9,113 nucleotides of DNA from Clostridiales bacterium (GTDB lineage: Bacteria > Bacillota > Clostridia > Lachnospirales > Lachnospiraceae), in assembly GCA_018369015.1 (NCBI GenBank), contig JAGZDD010000157.1, positions 1-9,113 on the forward strand. Reading direction: 5' to 3'. Position 1 is the stretch's first letter; each line of letters opens with the position of its first letter. The position numbers and the translations under genes are program-made. Below, piece after piece: positions 1 through 5,562 of this stretch. Under the pieces are notes generated by a model, which worked only from the letters and a program-made list of their open reading frames with translations, made no database searches and was not told the origin of the DNA.

Positions 1-71
1 ATACGACTCTGGATGAGATTACGAATTCCGGCGCTCTTGGCGTCAACGACGTAACCATTAACGGAGAGTAA
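1..71 (+). CDS. C-terminal end of an unidentified protein (partial; possibly the gene upstream of minC)
   Basis: Reading from base 3 gives 22 codons (TTLDEITNSGALGVNDVTINGE) ending in TAA at 69-71, 16 bases before the next start codon. The fragment is too short to identify from its own sequence. In many Clostridia minC follows mreB-mreC-mreD and the gene for penicillin-binding protein 2, so a PBP2 C-terminal tail is the best guess, but this rests only on known gene order. The tight spacing suggests co-transcription with the next ORF. Confidence 0.5.
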   Translation, partial: TTLDEITNSGALGVNDVTINGE

Positions 72-87
72 AAAGAAAGGTGATTGT

Positions 88-1050
88 ATGCGCAGTTCGG
101 TTGTAATTAAAAGCAGTAAGGCCGGAATGACTGTAATTCTGGACAGCCAGATTCCCTTTTCAGAGCTTCTGGAGGCGGTTGGAAAAAAATTTCGGGAGAG
201 CGCCAGGTTCTGGGGAGCGGTTCAGATGACTCTGACTTTGGAGGGCAGACCGTTGACTGCCAAAGAAGAATTACAGATTGTCGATACGATTACGAGAAAC
301 TCACAGATCGAGGTTCTCTGCCTTCTGGATACGGATGCGCAGAGAATCGAGCGCTGCGAGAAGGCACTGAATGATAAGCTGATGGAACTAAATGCCAGAA
401 CCGGCCAGTTTTACCGGGGAACTCTAAGTAAGGGGGATGTGCTGGAGTCAGAAGCCAGCGTCGTGGTAATCGGCGATGTGGAGCATGGAGCCAGAATTAT
501 CTCCAAGGGGAATATCATTGTTCTTGGAGCCGGGCCTATCGGGAATCTTGTCGCCCAGACCGCGAGAGGGTTGGGGGCAGCCAGGGTATTAATAACCGAT
601 ATAAGTGACTGGAGGTTAAAAAAGGCCAAAGAATGTGGCATTGATCTGGGAGTTAATACAGCCAAGGAAGACCTTGGAAGAACGATTAAAATGCTTTTCG
701 GGCCGGACAAAGCAGATATTATCTTTGACTGTGCAGGAAATAATACTTCGATGGGGCAGGCGATACAATACGCCAGAAAGGGAAGTACAATTATTCTGGT
801 TGCCGTTTTTTCAGATATGGCATCCGTAGATTTGGCAGTGGTTAATGACCATGAGCTTGATATTAAAAGCTCTATGATGTACCGCCATGATGATTATGAA
901 GACGCTATACGCCTTTCGTCGGAGCAAAAGGTTTTGCTTCCTCCTTTGATTTCACAGCATTTTAAATTCAAGGAATATCTTAAAGCCTATGAGTATATTG
1001 ACGCCCACAGGGAAACGACAATGAAAGTTATTATTAATGTACAGGAATAA
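88..1050 (+). CDS. minC: Chimeric ORF: MinC N-terminal part fused in frame to the NAD-binding half of a medium-chain dehydrogenase
   Basis: Residues 1 to about 105 match the MinC N-terminal domain, which antagonises FtsZ assembly. Residues 108-145 are the first turns of the MinC C-terminal beta-helix, with the typical pattern RGTLSKGDVLE...GDVEHGARIISKGNIIVLG. At residue 145-148 the protein changes to a medium-chain dehydrogenase/reductase (sorbitol/zinc alcohol dehydrogenase family) at its Rossmann fold: GAGPIG (147-152) is the GxGxxG motif, and D171 after VLIT is the acidic residue that usually favours NAD over NADP. The rest, including IIFDCAGN and the KVIIN ending, is typical of that family through to its C-terminus. 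Lost are most of the MinC beta-helix, which mediates dimerisation and MinD binding, and the whole dehydrogenase catalytic domain with its zinc ligands. The product should be neither a working MinC nor a working dehydrogenase. The start ATG at 88 has AGAAAGG seven bases upstream. The ORF itself has no internal stop. It may be a natural rearrangement or an assembly artefact. Confidence 0.85.
   Translation: MRSSVVIKSSKAGMTVILDSQIPFSELLEAVGKKFRESARFWGAVQMTLTLEGRPLTAKEELQIVDTITRNSQIEVLCLLDTDAQRIERCEKALNDKLMELNARTGQFYRGTLSKGDVLESEASVVVIGDVEHGARIISKGNIIVLGAGPIGNLVAQTARGLGAARVLITDISDWRLKKAKECGIDLGVNTAKEDLGRTIKMLFGPDKADIIFDCAGNNTSMGQAIQYARKGSTIILVAVFSDMASVDLAVVNDHELDIKSSMMYRHDDYEDAIRLSSEQKVLLPPLISQHFKFKEYLKAYEYIDAHRETTMKVIINVQE
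517..531 (+). other. Junction between minC-derived and dehydrogenase-derived sequence
   Basis: The codons for I-V-L-G-A here fit both parents: MinC repeats commonly read GNIxVLGAL, and dehydrogenases commonly read xVLGAGPIG. The exact break cannot be placed inside this stretch, as expected for a microhomology join of about 10-15 bases. No inverted repeat, transposon end or target duplication is visible around it. Confidence 0.75.
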
Positions 1051-1059
1051 GGAGGGCAG

Positions 1060-2361
1060 ATGCTTTTGTTAGACGATCAAATGTGGTTTGATTTTTGTGA
1101 CGGGCTGGAGGTTGAGATACGCCAATGCGTGGATGAAGGTATCGATGCAGGGCAATTATTCGGAGAGGCTGAAAGGATTAAGAAAATGCCCCGGGGAGAG
1201 GAAAGAACGCTGGCCGGCCATAGGCTGTGGCAAAATATCAGGACAGCCGGGAAGCGCAAACATTTTCCTTATATAGAACCTGAGCAGCCCGAAGAGATTT
1301 TTAAAGCGCCGGCGGGAACGGATGGTGTAATAAAAGAGGAGTATATAGTTTCAGGAATGGGTAAGGAGGACGGGAACGATTTTTATAATAGAATTTACGG
1401 AGCATGGCTTGGGCGGACCGCAGGATGTCTGTTGGGGAAGCCGGTGGAGGGCTGGAAAGCTGGAAAAATCGTGCAGCTGCTCAAAGATTCAGGAAATTAT
1501 CCAGTAAATATATATACAAACGTACAGGATATAGATTGCATGCCTGAAGATGATGATATTAACTATACTCTTTTAGCATTAAAACTCATAGAAAAAAACG
1601 GCAGGGAGTTTTTGCCTGAAGATGTTGCATTAAATTGGCTGGAAAGTCTTCCGATCCTCCATGTATGTACGGCTGAGAGGGTAGCATACATTAATTTTGT
1701 CAATGGTATAGCGCCCCCCGGATCTGCTGCATATAAAAACCCGTACAGAGAATATATTGGCGCCGCAATACGGGCCGACCTATATGGCTATATTTGTCCG
1801 GGAAATCCAAGATCCGCAGCGAAAATGGCATATAAAGATGCTATTATAAGCCATACTAAAAATGGCGTATATGGAGCTATGTTTATGGCAGGAATGACCG
1901 CAGAAGCCTTGGTTAGCACGAATATTGCCCAAATTATATATGCAGGGCTTGACCAGATCCCCCAGGCATCACGCTTGGCATATAAAATACGTGATGTGCT
2001 GGAGTGGTATCATTCTGGAATGAAAGAAGAACAATATTATGAAAAGCTGCACAGTATATATGATGAAACGTTAGGCTATGATTGGTGCCATGTGATTCCG
2101 AATTTGATGATTGTCTGTGCAGGATTGCTGTATGGGGCGCTGAATATGGATAAAACACTGGGTTTTTGCTTATGTGCCGGCTTTGATACGGATTGTAATT
2201 GTGCAAGCGCCGGATCGGTTATTGGGGCTGTTTTAGGCAGTAAAAATATTCCAGATAAGTGGAAGCTGCCATTAAATGATACAATATGTTCCGGCGTTGA
2301 CGGGATAGGAAAAATTAAGATTTCTGAGGCAGCCCAAAGGACTTTGGAACTGATCGAATGA
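1060..2361 (+). CDS. ADP-ribosylglycohydrolase (DraG-fold) family protein
   Basis: This 433-residue protein belongs to the ADP-ribosylglycohydrolase family, dinuclear-magnesium enzymes that cleave ADP-ribose-type N- or O-glycosidic bonds. The all-helical core starts near residue 108 with YNRIYGAWLGRTAGCLLGKPVE. The first metal-binding motif is PEDDDINYT (162-170). A conserved stretch DAIISHTKNGVYGAMFMAGMTAEAL begins at 260. The second metal site is GFDTDCNCASAGSVIGAVLG (374-393), matching the family's G-x-DTD-x-N. The first 100 residues are a helical extension outside the core that I cannot assign. Metal ligands appear intact, so activity is plausible. The start ATG at 1060 follows GGAGGG by 3-4 bases, which is short; an in-frame ATG at 1081 is an alternative. 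The gene begins 9 bases after the dehydrogenase fragment and lies ahead of a sugar-type binding protein, so the substrate may be a small glycoside or nucleoside-like compound rather than a modified protein. That is inference. Confidence 0.9.
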   Translation: MLLLDDQMWFDFCDGLEVEIRQCVDEGIDAGQLFGEAERIKKMPRGEERTLAGHRLWQNIRTAGKRKHFPYIEPEQPEEIFKAPAGTDGVIKEEYIVSGMGKEDGNDFYNRIYGAWLGRTAGCLLGKPVEGWKAGKIVQLLKDSGNYPVNIYTNVQDIDCMPEDDDINYTLLALKLIEKNGREFLPEDVALNWLESLPILHVCTAERVAYINFVNGIAPPGSAAYKNPYREYIGAAIRADLYGYICPGNPRSAAKMAYKDAIISHTKNGVYGAMFMAGMTAEALVSTNIAQIIYAGLDQIPQASRLAYKIRDVLEWYHSGMKEEQYYEKLHSIYDETLGYDWCHVIPNLMIVCAGLLYGALNMDKTLGFCLCAGFDTDCNCASAGSVIGAVLGSKNIPDKWKLPLNDTICSGVDGIGKIKISEAAQRTLELIE

Positions 2362-2480
2362 AACCTCGCAAGGAGATAACCGGACGCTATGAGAAGCATG
2401 GCGAATTGAGAAAATCCTGCGAGGGGATAACCAGATGCCATAAGAAACATGGCGAAGTGAGGAAAGGAGAAGGAATATGA
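2358..2480 (+). CDS. Possible 40-residue basic small protein linking two genes
   Basis: An open frame starts at ATG 2358, overlapping the TGA of the glycohydrolase gene as ATGA, and ends at TGA 2478-2480, overlapping the ATG of the lipoprotein gene as ATGA. It fills the whole gap. The product begins MKPRKEITGRYEKHGELRK and then repeats imperfectly with GITRCHKKHGEVRK; it is rich in Lys, Arg and His, with no signal peptide or membrane helix. There is no strong Shine-Dalgarno before it, so translation would depend on coupling to the upstream stop. Between the two repeat units, 10 of 12 base differences change the amino acid, which argues against protein-level selection since duplication. It may simply be a repeat element that happens to be open. 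I do not recognise it. Confidence 0.3.
   Translation: MKPRKEITGRYEKHGELRKSCEGITRCHKKHGEVRKGEGI
2364..2465 (+). repeat. Two-copy 51-bp imperfect tandem repeat with hairpins
   Basis: Copy 1 is 2364-2414 and copy 2 is 2415-2465; they match at 39 of 51 positions. Eleven of the 12 differences are transitions. Each copy carries a small hairpin: in copy 1, CGCTATG (2385-2391) pairs with CATGGCG (2397-2403); in copy 2, TGCCAT (2436-2441) pairs with ATGGCG (2449-2454). Two differences swap a G-C pair for G-U or the reverse, while one breaks the pair next to the loop. In addition CCTCGCA (2364-2370) is the exact reverse complement of TGCGAGG (2418-2424), extendable to 10 pairs with one bulge. The element lies directly before the lipoprotein's ribosome binding site and could tune relative expression, or be a dispersed palindromic repeat. 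Confidence 0.75.
2465..2476 (+). promoter_or_regulatory. Ribosome binding site of the lipoprotein gene
   Basis: AGGAG at 2465-2469 lies seven bases before the ATG at 2477. This is a strong site, and it supports high independent translation of the binding protein compared with its neighbours. Confidence 0.7.
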
Positions 2481-4306
2481 AGAGAAGGAACAAAAGTATG
2501 ACAGCGGTAACATTAACTATGGCAATGGCCCTGGCGGCAGCGTTATCTGGCTGTAGCGGCTCTGGAGGGAACGGAACAAATGCTTCGGAGGCCGGCAATG
2601 ACAGCGCGGCAAAAACTGAAACAAATGCAGTAGATGAAGCTGCGGGGGATGATACATCTGAAGAGCCAGTGACATTAACGATTTGGAATACAGAAGTTTT
2701 ATCCCCTGGGATACAGACGAGTGAGGTTGCCAAGGAGATTGAGAAAAAGCTGGGGATTAAGATGGATATCGTCCAGGGAGACGCCCAGAAGTTCAGCCTG
2801 CTTGTTGCCGGGGGCGATTTGCCGGATATTATTTATACAAATCCTGCGCAGCAAGGGGTAGATGCCAATACGCTTATTAGCGGCGGGCATGTGATTCCAT
2901 TGGATGATTTAATTGAAGAATATGGGGAGAATATAAAGAAAAATTTCCCTGACCGCTTGGAATATTCAAGGCAGTTTGCAAGCAATGGTGAAAATAAGGT
3001 TTATTTTCTGCCTGTGAATGGATATATTGCAGATGAAGAAAACCCGGATATTAGTTTGAGTATTGCCAACGTAGGGCTGATGATCCGCTGGGATGTTTAT
3101 GAAGCAATTGGACATCCTGAAATAAAGACAACGGATGATTTTTTAAATGTACTTAAAGAGATGCAGGATTATGCAAGAGAACAGGACCTTGCGGACGGAA
3201 AAACAATTTATGCGATTAGCGGCTGGAGTGACTGGGGATTATGGCCGTGGTACTTAGCGAATGTACGTGAGATGGGGTATGATGATCTGGCCAACGGAAC
3301 CATTTTAAACCGTGAAACAGATACAATAGAATCGATGTATAATAGCGAGGCTTTCTGGGAATCACTTGAGTTTTATAATAAAGCCTATAATATGGGGATT
3401 CTTGACCCGGAAGCATTTACAATGAAAAATGACCAATTTTGGGAGAAATGTAATAATGGGCAGGTTCTGATGGCCTATGCCAGTTGGCAGACCGACTCCA
3501 TTAATGATACGCTTGTTGCCAACGGACATGCAGACTGGGGATTTGAGAAGGTTCCCTTTGACGGATATAAATATATCTCAGGAATTGTAACGCCCAATGC
3601 TCCTTTGGGGAAAGGCGCGGATTATGCCAATGCTATTACTACAAATTGTAAGTACCCTGAAAAAGCAATTCAGCTTTTGGATTATTTGAATTCAGAAGAA
3701 GGCGCCCGGCTCGTTTATAGTGGTATTGAAGGTACCCATTGGGAATATGACGAAAATGGAGAGCCGGTTCCTACAGATGAGCTTATCGAAATGACAAAAA
3801 CAGATGCCGATTACAGGACAAAAACGGGGTTGACAATGTATAATAAAATGTGTGGCTTTTCTGAGTTACAGATATTGTCAGATGGAGGTACTGCGGATCT
3901 TTTAAAATCCAATTCTCAAAAAACTGAAAATCTGACCGATGTGGATAAAGCCTATTGCGAGTATTTTACACAGCAGCTAGGGAAGGAAATTACCTTCCCC
4001 GGAGAAGCATTGTATGAATACTGGCAGAAGGGGGAAGTTAATACAATTAATGAATACATCCTTTATCCTACGCTTGTACAGGCTCCTAGTGCTGAAACTT
4101 TAAATATTCTTGCTCAGTGTGACCAGTATATGAATGTACAGGGAGTAAAATGTATTATGGCGGCAACCCAGGAAGAGTTTGACGCAGCGAGAGCAGAAGC
4201 GATGGAATCCTTGTCAGATAAAAATTATGACAAGGCCGCTGAAGAAATACAGAAGCTTTACGACGAAGCAAGAAGCTCTGCTCAAAATTTTGAACTTCAT
4301 CAATAG
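2477..4306 (+). CDS. ABC transporter extracellular substrate-binding lipoprotein (family 1, sugar type)
   Basis: This 609-residue lipoprotein would capture a solute, probably a sugar or oligosaccharide, outside the membrane for an ABC importer. It has a lipoprotein signal peptide: basic MKRRNK start, hydrophobic stretch, and lipobox LSGC with Cys26 as the lipidated residue. A low-complexity Ser/Gly/Ala/Asp/Glu linker follows to about residue 65. The binding domain then starts with VTLTIWNTEV and continues with typical family 1 features: KEIEKKLGIKMDIV, LLVAGGDLPDIIYTN, and the region SLSIANVGLMIRWDVYEAIGHPEIKTTDDFLNVLKEM around 190-230. Later SEEGARLVYSGIEGTHWEYDENGEPV is characteristic of the long LplA/YtcQ-like clostridial binding proteins, which are longer than the usual 400-450 residues. 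No permease or ATPase gene is in the window, although such proteins are normally encoded beside two permease genes; these may lie elsewhere or have been separated by the upstream join. The substrate cannot be named from sequence. Confidence 0.9.
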   Translation: MKRRNKSMTAVTLTMAMALAAALSGCSGSGGNGTNASEAGNDSAAKTETNAVDEAAGDDTSEEPVTLTIWNTEVLSPGIQTSEVAKEIEKKLGIKMDIVQGDAQKFSLLVAGGDLPDIIYTNPAQQGVDANTLISGGHVIPLDDLIEEYGENIKKNFPDRLEYSRQFASNGENKVYFLPVNGYIADEENPDISLSIANVGLMIRWDVYEAIGHPEIKTTDDFLNVLKEMQDYAREQDLADGKTIYAISGWSDWGLWPWYLANVREMGYDDLANGTILNRETDTIESMYNSEAFWESLEFYNKAYNMGILDPEAFTMKNDQFWEKCNNGQVLMAYASWQTDSINDTLVANGHADWGFEKVPFDGYKYISGIVTPNAPLGKGADYANAITTNCKYPEKAIQLLDYLNSEEGARLVYSGIEGTHWEYDENGEPVPTDELIEMTKTDADYRTKTGLTMYNKMCGFSELQILSDGGTADLLKSNSQKTENLTDVDKAYCEYFTQQLGKEITFPGEALYEYWQKGEVNTINEYILYPTLVQAPSAETLNILAQCDQYMNVQGVKCIMAATQEEFDAARAEAMESLSDKNYDKAAEEIQKLYDEARSSAQNFELHQ

Positions 4307-4339
4307 TATTCTTCTAAATTAGAATGATGTATAATTATT

Positions 4340-4386
4340 AAAAAGGCCCGGAATTTGCGGATTATGTGCAAATTCCGGGTCTTTTT
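4340..4386. terminator. Bidirectional rho-independent terminator
   Basis: The arm 4340-4358 pairs with 4368-4386 over 19 bases with one G-U pair and a 9-base loop. The GC-rich core is flanked by A5 on the left and T5 on the right, so each strand's transcript ends the stem with a U-run. It sits 34 bases after the lipoprotein stop and also downstream of the convergent glycosyltransferase gene, so it can end both transcripts. Confidence 0.9.
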
Positions 4387-4402
4387 GCAATGGTTTATTT
4401 TT

Positions 4403-4451
4403 GCGGGCAACGAGCCAAAGTCAGGCAGGCTTGACTTTGGCTCGTTGCCGC
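4403..4451. repeat. Long inverted repeat (second hairpin of convergent region)
   Basis: The arm 4403-4425 pairs with 4430-4451 (core GGCAACGAGCCAAAGTCA against its exact complement), with one bulged G, one G-U pair near the tip and a 4-base loop CAGG. There is no U-run directly after the stem on either strand, so it is not a textbook terminator. It could be a 3'-end stabilising hairpin or a dispersed palindromic repeat. Confidence 0.8.
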
Positions 4452-4499
4452 TAGGATGAAATATCCCGCTAGGATGAAATATCCTAGCGGGATATTTCA
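4448..4499. repeat. Direct duplication plus 19-bp perfect hairpin over the glycosyltransferase stop codon
   Basis: CCGCTAGGATGAAATATC occurs twice back to back (4448-4465 and 4466-4483). Most of this, 4457-4475, pairs perfectly with 4481-4499 (19 bp, loop GAAAT). The stop codon of the minus-strand glycosyltransferase (4484-4486) and its last four to five codons lie in the stem. There is no adjacent U-run on the minus strand. The extra direct copy looks like slippage or an arm duplication. Confidence 0.8.
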
Positions 4500-5434
4500 C
4501 TAAGCTTTCTCTCATAATCGCTTTGAAACTGATTCAGTGTCATTTCAAACTGCTGCCGGTTCTGGGCCTTTAAAACATTTAATATAAGGCCGCTGAAATA
4601 GGACTGGACGGCGGCCAGGGCGGCGAAGCCGCTGACAATGAGCGTCGGGAATTTAAGAACAAGCCCTGTCTTAAAATATTCGACGAGTACCGGAATAAAA
4701 AATCCAAGGGCAAGAAGCAGCAGGATGACAGCGATTGTTCCAAAAAACATCATGGGCCGGTAATTTTTAAACAGGCGGAAAATCGTTTTAAGCACCTTAA
4801 TGCCGTCGCTGACCGTATTTAATTTGGACTCTGAGCCTTCCGGCCGGTCACGGTAATCCACAATGACATTTTCAATATGCATATTTTTGTCCAGCGCGTG
4901 GATTGTCATTTCTGTTTCGATTTCAAAGCCCCGGGAGAGCACCGGAAAGGTTTTGACAAACAGATAGCTAAAGGCACGGTAGCCGGTCATAATATCCCGG
5001 ACATTATTTTTAAATAAAAAATTTATAAGGCCCCGGACGGTTTTATTTCCCGTATTGTGGAAACGGCGTTTGTTTTCTGTGAAATATGTGGATGAAAGCC
5101 GGTCGCCGACGACCATATCCGCATTTTCAGAAAGCACCTTGTCTACCATGGCAGCGGCGTTTTCGGCCGGGTAGGTGTCGTCTCCGTCAATCATAAGGTA
5201 ACACTGGGCGTCAATTTCCCTGAACATGGAACGGATCACCGCGCCCTTGCCCTGCTGGCGCTCGTAGCGGACAATCGCCCCGGCTTTTCTGGCAATATCG
5301 TCCGTGTGATCGGTAGAATTATTGTCATACACATAAATAGTGGCCTCGGGAAGGGCCTTTTTAAAATCTGATACAACCTTGGCAATGGTTTTTGCCTCGT
5401 TATAGCAGGGAATTAGAACTGCAATCTTATCCAT
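4484..5434 (-). CDS. Family 2 glycosyltransferase with two C-terminal membrane helices (GtrB/DPM1-like)
   Basis: This 316-residue enzyme probably moves a sugar from a nucleotide donor to polyprenyl phosphate on the inner face of the membrane. The GT-A catalytic domain shows the N-terminal strand and IPCYNEAKTI (8-17), DNNSTDHT (37-44, nucleotide binding), and the metal-binding DGD at 83-85 within MIDGDDTYP. These are followed by MTGYRAFS, FEIETEM and YRDRPEGSESK, all typical of the polyprenyl-phosphate hexosyltransferase branch. Two hydrophobic helices lie at about 228-250 and 264-287, the tail arrangement seen in GtrB-like proteins, and a charged C-terminal tail follows. The start ATG has GAGAGG seven bases upstream. 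It is the last gene of the leftward cluster, behind a GT-C-like membrane protein that could use its lipid-linked product. The sugar transferred is not evident. Confidence 0.88.
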   Translation of the reverse strand: MDKIAVLIPCYNEAKTIAKVVSDFKKALPEATIYVYDNNSTDHTDDIARKAGAIVRYERQQGKGAVIRSMFREIDAQCYLMIDGDDTYPAENAAAMVDKVLSENADMVVGDRLSSTYFTENKRRFHNTGNKTVRGLINFLFKNNVRDIMTGYRAFSYLFVKTFPVLSRGFEIETEMTIHALDKNMHIENVIVDYRDRPEGSESKLNTVSDGIKVLKTIFRLFKNYRPMMFFGTIAVILLLLALGFFIPVLVEYFKTGLVLKFPTLIVSGFAALAAVQSYFSGLILNVLKAQNRQQFEMTLNQFQSDYERKLSEISR

Positions 5435-5463
5435 AATAAACCTCTCTTACTTCTATGCTGCCG

Positions 5464-5552
5464 GGGCCAAGCAGAAATTGTTTTTCATTTAAGCGTAGAA
5501 TCCTGCAGAGCAGGATTCTTGTACGGGCATGAAAACAATTTCTGTTAGACCC
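5464..5552. repeat. Nested palindromic element between the two glycosyltransferase genes
   Basis: Outer arms 5472-5488 and 5529-5544 pair over 16 bases with one bulged T. An inner perfect hairpin pairs AGAATCCTGC (5497-5506) with GCAGGATTCT (5510-5519), loop AGA. Outside the arms, GGGCCAAG and TAGACCC extend the pairing imperfectly. No coding potential, transposase or U-run terminator goes with it. It resembles a MITE-like or REP-like intergenic repeat, or an intercistronic stability hairpin. It occupies most of the 128-base gap. Confidence 0.75.
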
Positions 5553-5562
5553 TGGTATCATT

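Noticed and set aside
2364..2465. Two-unit repeat as a CRISPR remnant
   Set aside because: The repeats are directly adjacent, with no spacer, and differ at a quarter of positions; no cas gene is present.
2076..2733. Two long minus-strand open frames (145 and 153 codons) opposite the glycohydrolase end and lipoprotein start
   Set aside because: They run antisense to well-supported genes and have low-complexity F/S/L/P-rich composition.
4300..4515. 71-codon minus-strand open frame across the convergent region
   Set aside because: It is made almost wholly of the hairpin repeats and crosses the bidirectional terminator; repeats such as IFHPSG simply reflect the 18-bp duplication.
5464..5552. 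The palindrome as a rho-independent terminator for the membrane protein gene
   Set aside because: No U-run follows the stem on the minus strand, and the downstream GT2 gene most likely belongs to the same transcript.
5435..5562. A separate promoter for the GT2 gene
   Set aside because: No convincing -35/-10 pair with proper spacing was seen on the minus strand; only the palindrome and the ribosome site stand out.
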